A stretch of 64,000 nucleotides of DNA from Verticiella sediminum (GCF_007558815.1 NZ_VLTJ01000039.1:248001-312000), one strand, 5' to 3'; counted from the first letter of the stretch, positions 1-9,504 are shown. The notes: generated by a model from the sequence alone, not told the origin. A program made the numbers and translations.

Positions 1-258
1 GAAGAGCGCGAAGACCACGGCGAGCAGCGGGACCAGCGAGAGCACCGTGGTGAAGGTGAGCGCCGCGGCCACCTGGCCCACGTGCTGTTCGCCCGCCCGC
101 GTGGCGGAAAAGCGCAACAGCCGCGCCACGGCCCGGGGCCGGTACGACCACACCCGACGCGGCAGCCGACGCCAGAATGGCGGCGGCGCACTGCGCAGCG
201 GACATGCTTGGGACGATGAGCGTGCGCCTTCGCGGGCGGGCAGGTCGGCTGGGTTCAT
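1..258 (-). CDS. YihY/BrkB family inner-membrane protein, N-terminal part (cut by window edge)
   Basis: Reading the minus strand from an ATG at 258 gives 86 codons without a stop, running off the left edge. Residues 1-50 are Pro/Arg-rich and cytoplasmic-looking; residues 52-86 (SATRAGEQHVGQVAAALTF, then TTVLSLVPLLAVVFALF) match the start of the first membrane segment of the YihY/BrkB family, formerly misnamed ribonuclease BN. The family are polytopic membrane proteins of unclear function. No good ribosome binding site is visible before this ATG. It is divergent from the DUF2069 gene. The family call rests only on the first transmembrane segment. Confidence 0.72.
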   Translation of the reverse strand, partial: MNPADLPAREGARSSSQACPLRSAPPPFWRRLPRRVWSYRPRAVARLLRFSATRAGEQHVGQVAAALTFTTVLSLVPLLAVVFALF

Positions 259-311
259 TGCATAGGAGCGCCGCGCTGGCGGTGCGCGAGTGCTCTGACG
301 ATAATAGCAGC

Positions 312-728
312 ATGAGCACCCCCGCCCCGAGCCCGCCCGCGCCCTGCGCCGGCCTGGACCCCCGCCTACGCCTGGCCGCCTCCGGCTTGCTGGTCGCCCT
401 TATTCTGCTCTGCCTGGCCTGGGAGCTGGTGTTCGCGCCGTTGCGCCCGGGCGGCTCCTGGCTGGTGCTCAAGGCCATACCCTTGCTCGCGCCGCTGCGC
501 GGCGTGCTGCGCGGACGCGTCTACACCTACCAATGGGCCGCGATGCTGGCTCTGCTCTATGTCATGGAAGGCGCCGTGCGTGCCATGAGCGACGCCAGCC
601 CGGTGTCCGCCTCGCTCGCCTGGGGCGAGCTACTGCTGGCGGGCGGCTTCTTCACGTGCGCCGTGCTGTACGTGCGCCCGGCCAAGCAGGCGGCCCGGCG
701 GGCGGCGAAGCCCGCCGGGCGTCGCTGA
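312..728 (+). CDS. DUF2069 family membrane protein
   Basis: 138 residues when started at the ATG at 312; the longer reading from 177 adds a low-quality Arg-rich stretch and is not used. The family signature is clear: LKAIPLLAPLRGVLRGRVYTYQWAAML, LLYVMEGAVRAMSD (split here for length), with about four hydrophobic segments and a basic C-terminal tail. DUF2069 proteins are small inner-membrane proteins with no established function; in many proteobacteria they sit beside YihY-type and WrbA genes, which agrees with the divergent neighbour here. Confidence 0.85.
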   Translation: MSTPAPSPPAPCAGLDPRLRLAASGLLVALILLCLAWELVFAPLRPGGSWLVLKAIPLLAPLRGVLRGRVYTYQWAAMLALLYVMEGAVRAMSDASPVSASLAWGELLLAGGFFTCAVLYVRPAKQAARRAAKPAGRR

Positions 729-934
729 GGCCCGCACTGCCATGGGCGGTTCCGGGCATCCTGGCTCACAGCGCGCCATAAGCAGCGCGGGGTAGAGGGC
801 ACTCATGTCCTTGAGCGCTCCTTGACGGGCTGCGAGGCGAGCAATGCCTCGTTTCCGTTCTGGGAGGTATCGGCGCACTTGTACGTCGCCCCATGGGTGA
901 GGTCACACCTGCTGTGGCAAAACCCGCCCCACAA

Positions 935-978
935 AGCAAACAAGGCACTGCGTCGCTGGACGCAGTGCCTTGTTTGCT
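935..978 (-). terminator. Perfect 20-bp hairpin after tRNA-Ala
   Basis: Arms 935-954 and 959-978 are exact reverse complements with a GCTG loop. On the minus strand it lies 8 nt past the tRNA 3' end and is followed by TTTGT, so it most likely terminates the tRNA transcript. The U-tract is short, but the stem is exceptionally stable. The 729-934 stretch to its left holds no gene I can support. Confidence 0.75.
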
Positions 979-986
979 GGGAATTT

Positions 987-1062
<76 letters not shown>

Positions 1063-1173
1063 AAAAACAGAAGAGAAGATTCTAGCACCGAAAATTCCTG
1101 TTTGCCTAGCCCACCTGCGCCTCCGCGCGCAGACCGAGCTTGCGCGGCCCGCAATGCCAGACGGGGGCGAGGC

Positions 1174-1187
1174 TTGATCCAGATCAA
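1174..1187. promoter_or_regulatory. Perfect FNR/ANR-type palindrome
   Basis: TTGATCCAGATCAA matches the FNR/ANR consensus TTGAT-N4-ATCAA at all ten conserved positions. It lies 100 bp upstream of the XRE regulator start, just before an AT-rich run (about 1208-1238) containing TATTTA at 1213-1218. The centre (1180.5) is about 35 bp from that -10-like element, roughly the geometry of a class II FNR activator site. The motif is seen; oxygen control of the downstream gene is inferred. Confidence 0.6.
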
Positions 1188-1287
1188 TCCATCCGTGATA
1201 CGTCGAGAAAAATATTTATTTATTTTGTGACATTAATCAACGACCGTGTTACAACTTGACGACTGCTTCATCTCGATGGAGATACGA

Positions 1288-1776
1288 ATGCACATAGGCG
1301 CCGCTATCAGGCATACCCGCGAGACACTCCGGCTCAAGCTGGAGATGGTGGCTCTGGATGCTGGTTTCGACCCCGGCAACCTGTCCCGCATCGAAACCGG
1401 GCGGCAGAATCCTTCGATCCCCCGCCTGGAAGCCATTGCCAAAGCGATGGATGTAACTGTCGCCGATCTCTATGCGCTCGTCGAGCCGCCGCGCACGCTG
1501 GTGAGCGCGCCGGGCGGCTCTCCGCTCAATGCGCGCGGGCGCACCCTGGACAACAGCGAGTGGGTGCAATTGCGCTGCGCATTCGAAGGCCTGGATGCAC
1601 GGCGGCGCCATCTGACGCTCGAGTTCATGCAGATGCTCAATCGTCTCCAAGGCGAGGAGCGCGATGCGGCGGCGGGCGCCGAAGCGGCGTTCACTCAGGC
1701 GCCGGCGCGCCGGGCTGCCGCCAAGACGGTCGCGCCGCTCGCAGCCGCAAACGACGCGGCCACCAGCGCGAGCTGA
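1288..1776 (+). CDS. XRE-family helix-turn-helix transcriptional regulator
   Basis: 162 residues from the ATG at 1288, chosen because GGAG (1278-1281) sits 6 nt upstream; in-frame GTG 1246 and ATG 1276 are alternatives. Residues 3-62 form a Cro/C1-type HTH: AAIRHTRETLRLKLEMVA, GNLSRIETGRQNPSIPRLE and AKAMDVTVADLYALV. The rest is a short helical region (EWVQLRCAFEGLDARRRHLTLEF) and an Ala-rich tail without a recognised effector domain. It stands alone between a tRNA and a glycosyltransferase, so its regulon cannot be inferred from position. An FNR-type site lies upstream. Confidence 0.85.
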   Translation: MHIGAAIRHTRETLRLKLEMVALDAGFDPGNLSRIETGRQNPSIPRLEAIAKAMDVTVADLYALVEPPRTLVSAPGGSPLNARGRTLDNSEWVQLRCAFEGLDARRRHLTLEFMQMLNRLQGEERDAAAGAEAAFTQAPARRAAAKTVAPLAAANDAATSAS

Positions 1777-1826
1777 CGCATCGCGCCTGGCGCAGGCGCG
1801 CCGTCGTGGCGAGGGGCCTCGGCGGC

Positions 1827-1850
1827 GGGTGAGAACCTGGTTTCCCACCC
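1827..1850 (+). terminator. Imperfect hairpin after XRE gene
   Basis: GGGTGAGAAC and GTTTCCCACCC form an imperfect stem 51 bp past the regulator's stop. It has no U-tract. It may terminate the regulator transcript before the glycosylation genes; the rest of 1777-1981 shows nothing clear. Confidence 0.3.
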
Positions 1851-1981
1851 ATCCCTCGACCGACAGGTCCAAACGGCCGACACTCGCAGGCCATCCCGAA
1901 CTTCCGCGCTAAACTTACAGGTTTTGTGTCGCGTGCCGCTCAGAGGGTCCTTCCGCGGCCCCTCCACACGGGAGTTCTTCC

Positions 1982-2959
1982 ATGTCGTCTGAGTCGAAGC
2001 CGGTTACGCTGTCGCTCGTCGCGCCCGTCTACAACGAAGAGGACAGCATCGGCCTGTTCCTCGATCGGCTGGATGCGGTGTTTGCTGCCCACCCCGAGAT
2101 AAGGCTGGAGGTGGTGTTCGTGAACGACGGCAGCACCGATGCCACGCTGGCGCGCCTGCTCGAGGCGCAGGCTGCCGACGAACGCTTGCGGGTGGTCGAT
2201 CTCAGCCGCAATTTCGGCAAGGAGGCCGCGCTGACGGCTGGCCTGCACGCCGCCCGCGGGGACGTGGTGGTACCCATCGACGTCGACCTGCAGGACCCAC
2301 CCGAACTCATCCTGCAGATGCTCGCCAAGTGGCGCGAGGGGTACGAGGTGGTGCTGGGCCACCGCATCGATCGCCGGTCCGACGTGTGGGCCAAGCGCAC
2401 CAGCGCCAACTGGTTCTACCGGCTGCACAACCGTATCGCCACGCCCAAGCTGCCGGAGAATGTCGGCGACTTCCGCTTGATGGACCGCCAGGTCGTCGAG
2501 GCGTTGAAGACGCTGCCCGAGTCCTGCCGCTTCATGAAGGGGGTGTTCGCCTGGGTGGGTTTTCGCACAGCGACGGTCGATTACGTGCGGCCCGAACGCG
2601 CGGCCGGCACCACCAAGTTCAATAGCTGGAAGCTCTGGAACTTCGCGCTCGAGGGGGTGACGAGCTTCAGCACCGACCCGCTGCGCATCTGGACCTATCT
2701 CGGCTTCATCGTGTCCTGCCTGTCCTTCATCGTGGGGCTCATCATCGCCCTGCGCGTGGTGCTTTTCGGCGCCGACGCGCCGGGCTACGCCTCGATCATG
2801 GTGTCCGTCACCTTTCTCGGTGGCCTGCAGCTCATCGGCATCGGCGTGATCGGCGAGTACCTCGGGCGCACCTACCTCGAATCGAAACGGCGGCCGATCT
2901 ACATCGTGCGCCGCGTGTACGAGGCCGACGCAGCGTTGCAGCGCGGGGAAGGGGCATGA
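1982..2959 (+). CDS. GtrB/DPM1-like polyprenyl-phosphate glycosyltransferase (GT2)
   Basis: About 325 residues. The N-terminal GT-A domain has VAPVYNEEDS near residue 13, VNDGSTD near 48, the RNFGKEAALTAG motif near 77 and the metal-binding DVD at about 100-102 followed by LQDPPELI, as in GtrB, ArnC and dolichol-phosphate-mannose synthases. Two C-terminal membrane segments (about 240-263 and 271-293) anchor it. The family transfers a sugar from a nucleotide donor to undecaprenyl phosphate on the cytoplasmic face. It is followed 19 bp later by a GtrA-like gene, the usual flippase partner. The sugar is unknown. Confidence 0.9.
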   Translation: MSSESKPVTLSLVAPVYNEEDSIGLFLDRLDAVFAAHPEIRLEVVFVNDGSTDATLARLLEAQAADERLRVVDLSRNFGKEAALTAGLHAARGDVVVPIDVDLQDPPELILQMLAKWREGYEVVLGHRIDRRSDVWAKRTSANWFYRLHNRIATPKLPENVGDFRLMDRQVVEALKTLPESCRFMKGVFAWVGFRTATVDYVRPERAAGTTKFNSWKLWNFALEGVTSFSTDPLRIWTYLGFIVSCLSFIVGLIIALRVVLFGADAPGYASIMVSVTFLGGLQLIGIGVIGEYLGRTYLESKRRPIYIVRRVYEADAALQRGEGA

Positions 2960-2978
2960 GCGACAGGACGGCCCGGCC

Positions 2979-3497
2979 ATGAACGCGGCGCTTCCTCCGC
3001 CGCATGACGAGACGCGCCACGGCGCGCGGCGTGCCCGCCGCTTCGAGCTGCGCCGGCTCTGGCACGAGGCCTGGACGGCTGCGCGATTCGGCGTTGTCGG
3101 GCTGTCCGCCACGGCGCTGCATCTGGCGGTGGCCTCGGGCCTGATCACCCTGTTCGCCGTTCCCCCGCTCGCCGCCAACACCTGCGCCTTCCTGGTGGCG
3201 TTCTGCCTGTCCTTCTCGGGCAACTACTTCTGGACTTTTCGCATGCCGGGCGACCCGCGGCGGGCGATCAAGCGCTTTCTCACGATTTCGTTCAGCGCCT
3301 TCCTGGTCAATACGCTGATCCTAAGTCTGCTGCTCGAAAGCGGCCGGCTGGCGCCGGTGCCTTCGGTGGTGATCTCGGTGGCGGTCATGCCGGCCATCAC
3401 CTACCTCGCGAGCCGGTTCTGGGGCTTCAAGCCCGCATCCCCAATCCGACCGGCGGCCGACGACGTGCGCGCCGGCCCTGCCGATCCCCGTCCTTGA
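2979..3497 (+). CDS. GtrA-like membrane protein (putative polyprenyl-phosphate-sugar flippase)
   Basis: 172 residues with four hydrophobic segments typical of GtrA: ARFGVVGLSATALHLAVASG, ANTCAFLVAFCLSFSGNYFW, FLTISFSAFLVNTLILSLL and VVISVAVMPAITYLASRFWG. The NYFWTF and SRFWGF elements are family hallmarks. GtrA proteins are thought to flip the undecaprenyl-phosphate-linked sugar made by GtrB to the periplasm. Its stop (3495-3497) overlaps the start region of the next membrane protein, so the genes are probably co-translated. Confidence 0.87.
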   Translation: MNAALPPPHDETRHGARRARRFELRRLWHEAWTAARFGVVGLSATALHLAVASGLITLFAVPPLAANTCAFLVAFCLSFSGNYFWTFRMPGDPRRAIKRFLTISFSAFLVNTLILSLLLESGRLAPVPSVVISVAVMPAITYLASRFWGFKPASPIRPAADDVRAGPADPRP

Positions 3498-3499
3498 GC

Positions 3500-5617
3500 A
3501 TGCAGAACCCGACTGTGCAGCCTGGCGCCAAGCCACGCGGCGGCTATGCCGTCGTCCTCCCGTGGGGCATCGGCCTCGTCGCCTTCCTCGTGATCATGGG
3601 TACGCGCGTGCTCGATCCCGGCAACATCGCCTGGCTCTCGAGCGGCGATTCGAGCCAACATTACCTGGGCTGGTCCTTCTTTCGGCAGACCGAATGGACC
3701 TTTCCGATCGGGCTGAATCCCCGCTATGGCCTGGAGCTGTCCAACGCCATCGTGTATTCGGACTCCAATCCGCTGCTCGCTTTCCTGTTCAAGCCGTTCG
3801 CGGGCTGGATGGGGCAGGATTTCCAGTACTTCGGCTTCTGGCTGCTCGCCTGCTTCCTGCTGCAGGGCTGGATGGCCTATCGGCTCATCGGCCTGGCCAC
3901 CGGCGATCCGGCCCTGCGCGCACTCGGCGCGGTGTTCTTCGCGTTCGCGCCGCCGATGCTGATCCGGATGACGGACCATCTGAACCTGAGCGGCCACTTC
4001 CTGCTGCTGGGCAGCCTCTATCTGGTGTTCGCCCCGCTCGTGCGCCGGCGCCGCCTGGCCTGGGGCGCCTTGCTCGCACTGGGCGCGCTGGTGCATGCGT
4101 ATCTCTTCATCATGGTGGCCGCGCTCTGGGGCGTCGACCTGCTGGGGCGGCTTCTGCGGCGCAGCTTGAATTTGCGCGCGGTGCTGCTCGAGGGGGTGCT
4201 GCTGATCGGCATCGTCGCCGTTCTCGCCTGGCAGGCTGGCTACTTTTCGGTGGGCGGCGGGGGATCGACAGGCGGCTATGGCTATTACCGCGCCAACCTG
4301 ATCTCCTTCGTCAACCCGCTGGGCTGGTCGCATGTGCTGCGCGACCAGGCGCAGGGCGGCGGCGACTACGAAGGCGCGGCCTATCTGGGCCTGGGCATGC
4401 TGCTGTTGCTGGTGTTCGGCATGGCGCGCGTCGCCGCCGATCCGCGCGGTGCGCTCGCCGGCGCAGGGCGCCACTGGGTCGCCTACCTGGGCCTGGCCGG
4501 CTTTTTCGTGTTCGCGCTGTCGAACAACGTGGGCCTGGGCACCCACACCTGGTCCTACCCCATCCCCGGGTTCTTCGACAAGCTGGCGGGCTACTTCCGT
4601 TCGTCGGGACGCATGCTGTGGGTGGTGTACTACGCGGTTTTCTTCGCGGCCATCGTGCTGGTGGTGCGTGGCTATCCCAGGCGCGTGGCGCTGGTGCTGC
4701 TCGGGCTGGCTCTGGCCGTGCAACTGGCTGATACCAGCGCGGGCTGGCGGCCCTTGCGCGCGCATTGGGGCAAGACGCCGGGGGGCGATTGGAACCTGCC
4801 GATGCGCGATCCCTTCTGGGAAGCGGCGGCGACGCGCTACACCCGCCTGCGCTGGGCGCCGCCGGAGAACGCCGGCCCGTACTGGCGGGAGTTGTCGGCC
4901 TTCGCCGACAAGCACGGGATGGCCACCGACGCGATCTATCTCGCGCGGGTGAGGTATCGCGCCCTGGAAACGCAGCGCGCCGACATCGCGCGCCGCGTCG
5001 AGACCGGCGAGTACGATCCGGACACGCTCTACGTATTGGCCGACGGGGCGTTCGGTGCCGCCGTCATGCTCGGCGACCGCGAGCGCGACCTGTTCGCGCG
5101 CATCGACGGCTTGAACGTCATCGCGCCCGGCTGGAAGGGGTGCCGCGACTGCCCGGGCCTCGCGCACGAGGCCGATGCCCAGGGGAGCATGCCGCCTCTT
5201 GCCTCGGGCGCAAGCCTGAGCTTCACCGAAGCGGACAACGGCGGGGCGCGCTACCTCGGGCTCGGCTGGAGCCAGCGCGAAGCCTGGGGCACCTGGTCCG
5301 ACGGCCGGCATGCGTCGCTGCTGCTGCCGCTGGATCGCAGCGCGCCTCGCGAGTTGCTGCTCGACGTGCAACCCTTGCTCGGCGAGAACCTGCCGGCGCA
5401 GCGGGTGCAGGTGCGGGTGGACGGTGCGGAAGTGGCCGACTTCACCGTGACAGCCCGGCAGACCGTCTCGCTGGCCGTGCCGGGGGCGCCCCAGGGCGGC
5501 GTGCGCATGACCCGTGTCGAGCTGACCCTGCCCGACGCGGCGCGCCCGGTCGACATCGGCGGCGGTGAGGACTTGCGGCGGCTCGGCCTGGGGCTGATCG
5601 GGCTGACGGTGCGCTGA
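3500..5617 (+). CDS. DUF6311-type polytopic membrane protein, paralogue 1 (candidate periplasmic glycosyltransferase)
   Basis: 705 residues from the ATG at 3500; an in-frame TTG at 3494 overlapping the GtrA stop is an alternative. Roughly the first 400 residues hold about ten membrane segments with landmarks [49 protein letters not shown] and a DHLNLSGHFLLL loop. The remaining ~300 residues are soluble, probably periplasmic. This architecture recalls GT-C glycosyltransferases and, following GtrB and GtrA, suggests the third, sugar-transferring component of a Gtr-like system. That role is inferred; I see no proven catalytic motif. It is closely similar along its length to the protein at 6450-8621. 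Confidence 0.75.
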   Translation: MQNPTVQPGAKPRGGYAVVLPWGIGLVAFLVIMGTRVLDPGNIAWLSSGDSSQHYLGWSFFRQTEWTFPIGLNPRYGLELSNAIVYSDSNPLLAFLFKPFAGWMGQDFQYFGFWLLACFLLQGWMAYRLIGLATGDPALRALGAVFFAFAPPMLIRMTDHLNLSGHFLLLGSLYLVFAPLVRRRRLAWGALLALGALVHAYLFIMVAALWGVDLLGRLLRRSLNLRAVLLEGVLLIGIVAVLAWQAGYFSVGGGGSTGGYGYYRANLISFVNPLGWSHVLRDQAQGGGDYEGAAYLGLGMLLLLVFGMARVAADPRGALAGAGRHWVAYLGLAGFFVFALSNNVGLGTHTWSYPIPGFFDKLAGYFRSSGRMLWVVYYAVFFAAIVLVVRGYPRRVALVLLGLALAVQLADTSAGWRPLRAHWGKTPGGDWNLPMRDPFWEAAATRYTRLRWAPPENAGPYWRELSAFADKHGMATDAIYLARVRYRALETQRADIARRVETGEYDPDTLYVLADGAFGAAVMLGDRERDLFARIDGLNVIAPGWKGCRDCPGLAHEADAQGSMPPLASGASLSFTEADNGGARYLGLGWSQREAWGTWSDGRHASLLLPLDRSAPRELLLDVQPLLGENLPAQRVQVRVDGAEVADFTVTARQTVSLAVPGAPQGGVRMTRVELTLPDAARPVDIGGGEDLRRLGLGLIGLTVR

Positions 5618-5728
5618 GGCGGGGCAGGGGATCTCCGGTACACTTCAGCGTTCTCGCGGGCGACACGAGTATTAGACAAACCCCGTCCGCGAACGCACGC
5701 CTCACCCCACCGTCGCTCCCGGCGCAGC

Positions 5729-6439
5729 ATGGATCTCAAGGAAACCGACATTCTTGGCGACGGTATCGCGCGCCATTGGTACTACCGCTCCAAGGCCAGG
5801 GCCATGATGCGCCTGCTCGGCAAGGCCGGGACCGGTGCCGTGCTCGATGTGGGGGCCGGCTCGGGCTTCTTTTCGCGCCATCTGCTCGCGCACTCGGATG
5901 TGCGCGAAGCCTGGTGCGTGGACATCAGCTACGCCCAAGACAGCGAATCGCAGGAGGCCGGCAAGCCCTTGCATCTGCGCCGCGACATCGCGCGCGTCGA
6001 CGCGCAGCTCGTGCTGATGATGGACGTGCTCGAACACGTCGACGACGACGTCGGTCTGCTGCGCCACTACGCGGCCAAAGTGCCGGCGCGCAGCCAGGTG
6101 CTGATTTCGGTGCCCGCCTTCCAGTTCCTGTGGAGCGGCCATGACGTGTTCCTCGAACATCGGCGCCGGTATCGCCTCGGCCAGATCGAGGCGGTGGTGC
6201 GCGAAGCCGGCTTGCAGATCGAGCGCAGCGCCTACTATTTCGGCGGCGTGTTCCCGCTTGCCGTGGCTTCGCGGCTCGCCGAGCGCGCATCTTCCCGTGC
6301 GCGGCCGCAGTCGCAGTTGCGCCAGCACGCAGCCTGGGTCAATGGGCTGCTCGGCGGCATCTGCGCACTGGAATTGCCGCTCATGCGCTGGAATCGCCTG
6401 GCCGGGCTGACGGCCTTCTGCCTGGCGCGCACGCATTGA
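5729..6439 (+). CDS. Class I SAM-dependent methyltransferase
   Basis: 236 residues. The SAM-binding motif VLDVGAGSGFFSRHLL lies at about 38-53 and a post-I acidic segment (WCVDISYA) follows; MMDVLEHVDDDVGLLRH near residue 97 is typical of the UbiE/Coq5-like Methyltransf_11/23 group. The C-terminus (QHAAWVNGLLGGICALELPL) is hydrophobic and may contact the membrane. It lies between two DUF6311 paralogues, so a lipid-linked sugar or surface glycan is a plausible but unproven substrate. Confidence 0.82.
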   Translation: MDLKETDILGDGIARHWYYRSKARAMMRLLGKAGTGAVLDVGAGSGFFSRHLLAHSDVREAWCVDISYAQDSESQEAGKPLHLRRDIARVDAQLVLMMDVLEHVDDDVGLLRHYAAKVPARSQVLISVPAFQFLWSGHDVFLEHRRRYRLGQIEAVVREAGLQIERSAYYFGGVFPLAVASRLAERASSRARPQSQLRQHAAWVNGLLGGICALELPLMRWNRLAGLTAFCLARTH

Positions 6440-6449
6440 GGCGCAGGGC

Positions 6450-8621
6450 ATGAGCACGCCTGCGCGTTCCGCGATCCCGTTGCTGCGCCGCCATGCCGAC
6501 GCCTGGGTTCCACTGCTGATCGGGCTGGCCAGCTTCTTCGTGCTGGTCGGTCCGCGCGTGCTGCGCTGGGACAACCTTGCCTGGCTCGGCCATGGCGATT
6601 CGGCAACCCATTACCTGGGCTGGCTGTTCTTTCGGCAGGGGCCGTGGACGCTGCCGCTCGGCATGAACCCCGACTACGGGCTGGCGCTCGCGAATTCCAT
6701 CGTGTACTCGGATTCCAATCCGCTGCTCGCCCTGCTGTTCAAGCCGTTCGGGCCGTGGCTACCCACGGTCTTCCAGTATTTCGGCTTCTGGATTCTGGCC
6801 TGCTTCCTGTTGCAGGCCTGGATCGCGTACCGGCTGCTCGGGCTCGCCACGCAGCGCGCCAGCGTACGCGCCATGGGCACGGTGTTCTTCGCCTTCGCGC
6901 CGATCATGATGATCCGGCTCACGGAGCATCTGAGCCTGGGCGGCCATTTCCTGTTGCTGGCCGCGCTGTACCTGGTGTGTGCGCCGGCCCCGCGCAGGCG
7001 CCGGCTGGCGTGGTGGGCCTTGCTCGCGGTGTCGGTGCTCGTGCATGCCTATCTCTTTGCCATGGTGGCCCTGCTGTGGCTGGTCGATCTGGGCGGGCGT
7101 AGCTGGCGCCGCGAGGTGCACGTGCGCAGCGCCGTGCTGGAGGCGGCGCTCGGCCTGGGCTTGACCGCGCTGGCCTGCTGGCAGGCAGGCTATTTCGTGC
7201 CGGGCGGCGGCGCGGCGCAGGGCGGCTACGGGTTCTATCGCGCCAACGTGCTGGCCTTGTTCAACCCGATGGGCTGGTCCTACCTGCTCGACACGATTGC
7301 CCAGGGGCCGGGCGAATACGAGGGCTACGTCTACCTGGGGCTGGGCGTGCTGCTGCTCTATGCCTGCGCATTGCCGCGCCTGCTACAGGCGCCGCGTACC
7401 GCATTCGAAGGCTGGCGGCGCCACGCGCTGCTGGGGCTGGCGCTCGTCGGTCTGACGCTGTTCGCCATCTCCAATACCGTCGGGTTCGGGCCGTATGCGT
7501 GGTCCTTTCCCTTGCCCGATCGCCTGTACCAGCTCGCCGGGGTGTTCCGGGCGTCCGGACGCATGATGTGGCCGGTCTATTACGCGCTCGTGCTGCTCTC
7601 GATCGTGCTGGTGCTGCGCCTGTATCCGCCTCGTGCCGCCGCCGTGCTGCTGGCCATCGGCCTGGCCGTGCAACTGGTAGACACCCATGCCGGCTGGAGC
7701 CAGCAGCGCTGGCACTGGATGCGCACGCCCGCGACCGCCTGGGAGACGCCGCTGCGCGATCCGTTCTGGGCGCTGGCGGGGCAGCGCTACGCCAAGCTGC
7801 GTCTGGCGCCGCCGCAGAACGCGGCGCCGCGCTGGCAGCCGCTTGCCGACTATGCCGGCCGGCACGGCATGGCCACCGACGCCGTCTACCTGGCACGTGT
7901 CGATGCACGCGCGCTCGCCGCCGCGCAGGCCGACATGCGGGCGCGCCTGCAGGAGGGACGGTACGACGCAGACACCTTGTACGTGATCGAGGGCGCGGGC
8001 TTCGTCGCGGCGGCGCTGGCCGCGCAGGGCGGCCCCGACCTGTATGCGCAAGTGGACGGGTTTCAGCTCATCGCGCCGGGGTGGAGCGCCTGCGCGGCGT
8101 GTCCCGAAGTCGCCGGCGCCGTCAGCCTGCAGGCGCTCGCCGGGCAGATCGTGCCGGGCCGTCGCCTGGGCTTCTCGGAAACGGACGAGCAGGCCGCGGG
8201 TTGGCTGGGGAGCGGCTGGAGCCATCGGGAGCCATGGGGAACGTGGTCGGCGGCGCGTGAGGCCGAACTCGTGCTGCCGCTCGACACCGCCCGCGTGCGC
8301 GCCCTGGATCTCGAACTGCAGCCGCTGCTCGGCCCGGGGCTGGAGCGCCAGCGCATCGAGGTGCTGGTCGACGGCGTGCCGGCGGCACGGGCGGAGCTGG
8401 CCGCAGCCGGGGTCGTGCGGGTTGCGCTGCCCGCGCCGGCGCCGGAAGCCGGCGTACGCCTGGTGCGCATCGGATTCCGGATTCCCGACGCCGCCCGGCC
8501 GGCAGACCTCGGAACAGGCGCAGACCACCGTCTGCTGGGGCTGGGAATCATCGCCGCGACCCCGGTTGCCAGCGCCCATGAGTGGCCAGGCCTTGACGAC
8601 GGGCACTATTTCGAAAGATAA
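6450..8621 (+). CDS. DUF6311-type polytopic membrane protein, paralogue 2
   Basis: 723 residues, starting 10 bp after the methyltransferase stop. It repeats the landmarks of the protein at 3500-5617 in the same order: [62 protein letters not shown] and a long soluble C-terminal half containing [13 protein letters not shown] and [11 protein letters not shown]. By eye more than half of aligned positions are identical, indicating tandem duplication. If paralogue 1 transfers the GtrB-made sugar, this copy may use another acceptor or linkage; this is inference. Immediately downstream is the ribosomal operon leader. Confidence 0.75.
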   Translation: MSTPARSAIPLLRRHADAWVPLLIGLASFFVLVGPRVLRWDNLAWLGHGDSATHYLGWLFFRQGPWTLPLGMNPDYGLALANSIVYSDSNPLLALLFKPFGPWLPTVFQYFGFWILACFLLQAWIAYRLLGLATQRASVRAMGTVFFAFAPIMMIRLTEHLSLGGHFLLLAALYLVCAPAPRRRRLAWWALLAVSVLVHAYLFAMVALLWLVDLGGRSWRREVHVRSAVLEAALGLGLTALACWQAGYFVPGGGAAQGGYGFYRANVLALFNPMGWSYLLDTIAQGPGEYEGYVYLGLGVLLLYACALPRLLQAPRTAFEGWRRHALLGLALVGLTLFAISNTVGFGPYAWSFPLPDRLYQLAGVFRASGRMMWPVYYALVLLSIVLVLRLYPPRAAAVLLAIGLAVQLVDTHAGWSQQRWHWMRTPATAWETPLRDPFWALAGQRYAKLRLAPPQNAAPRWQPLADYAGRHGMATDAVYLARVDARALAAAQADMRARLQEGRYDADTLYVIEGAGFVAAALAAQGGPDLYAQVDGFQLIAPGWSACAACPEVAGAVSLQALAGQIVPGRRLGFSETDEQAAGWLGSGWSHREPWGTWSAAREAELVLPLDTARVRALDLELQPLLGPGLERQRIEVLVDGVPAARAELAAAGVVRVALPAPAPEAGVRLVRIGFRIPDAARPADLGTGADHRLLGLGIIAATPVASAHEWPGLDDGHYFER

Positions 8622-8666
8622 TAAAAGGCTTTCTTGCCCGATCCATTCGTTTTCGCCGTTTTGTTG

Positions 8667-8685
8667 GCCGGCTTCATGAGCCGGC
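8667..8685 (+). promoter_or_regulatory. Hairpin in the rpsF leader
   Basis: GCCGGCT (8667-8673) and AGCCGGC (8679-8685) are exact inverted repeats with a 5-nt loop, 77 bp before rpsF. It could be the end signal of the upstream gene, though no U-tract follows, or part of an S6:S18 autoregulatory leader, which is known upstream of rpsF in several phyla. I could not fit the S6:S18 consensus, so the role is open. Confidence 0.35.
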
Positions 8686-8761
8686 GCCGGCAAAGACCAC
8701 GGGTGGCGGGCTGCAGGCGGAGTCGCGAGATTCTGCCTTCATCCACAAGTCAGGAGTTTTT

Positions 8762-9145
8762 ATGCGTCACTACGAAGTGGTGTTCATCGTACACCCCGAC
8801 CAGAGCGAGCAAGTGCCCGCGATGATCGATCGCTACAAGAGCCTCGTCACCAACGAAGGCGGTACCATCCACCGCCTGGAAGACTGGGGCCGTCGCCAAC
8901 TCGCGTACCCGATCCAGAAGCTCGTCAAGGCGCACTACGTCTGCATGAACATCGAGTGCGGCCAGCCCACGCTGGACGAGCTGGAGCATGCCTTTCGCTA
9001 CAACGACGCGATCCTGCGCCACCTCATCGTCAAGACGAAGAAGGCCGAGACCGCTGCGTCGCCGATGATGAAGGTCGTCGAGCGCGAAGAGGCCCGCAAG
9101 GCCGCGAACGAAGCGGAACAGTCGTCGCAACAGGCCGCTGCCTGA
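8762..9145 (+). CDS. rpsF: 30S ribosomal protein S6
   Basis: 127 residues beginning [21 protein letters not shown], with the S6 hallmarks [17 protein letters not shown] and [10 protein letters not shown]6 binds the central domain of 16S rRNA as a heterodimer with S18. The C-terminus is extended by a charged/Gln-rich tail ([20 protein letters not shown]), common in betaproteobacteria. It is first gene of the rpsF-priB-rpsR-rplI operon; AGGAG lies just before the ATG. Confidence 0.97.
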   Translation: MRHYEVVFIVHPDQSEQVPAMIDRYKSLVTNEGGTIHRLEDWGRRQLAYPIQKLVKAHYVCMNIECGQPTLDELEHAFRYNDAILRHLIVKTKKAETAASPMMKVVEREEARKAANEAEQSSQQAAA

Positions 9146-9186
9146 TCACGACCGTCGGCGCGCGCGGCGCGCGTGCCTGAACCCGA

Positions 9187-9480
9187 GTGAACCGCCTGCA
9201 GCTCATCGCCTCCGTCCTCGAGTGCCAACCCTTGCGCTACACGCCTGCCGGCGTGCCGGTCCTGGAAATGCAGCTCGAGCATGGCGGTACGGTGACCGAG
9301 GCAGGGCATGACCGGCAGGTCGAATTGACCATCACCGCGATTGCGCTGGGGGATCTGGCCAGGATGCTGGCCTCGACCCCGATGGGTACCACGCTCCGGG
9401 TGGAAGGCTTTCTCGCCCCGACACGCAAAGGCTCCAGCCGGCTACGCCTGCATCTGCAGCAGGCCGCGGCCCACCATTGA
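9187..9480 (+). CDS. priB: Primosomal replication protein N (PriB)
   Basis: 97 residues from a GTG start. An OB-fold single-stranded-DNA binding protein acting with PriA in replication restart; [32 protein letters not shown] and the C-terminal [18 protein letters not shown] region fit PriB. Its position between rpsF and rpsR is diagnostic for beta- and gammaproteobacteria. The ribosome binding site is weak, so translational coupling to rpsF is likely. Confidence 0.93.
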   Translation: MNRLQLIASVLECQPLRYTPAGVPVLEMQLEHGGTVTEAGHDRQVELTITAIALGDLARMLASTPMGTTLRVEGFLAPTRKGSSRLRLHLQQAAAHH

Positions 9481-9504
9481 ATACATCGATACCGAGAGGC
9501 ACTC

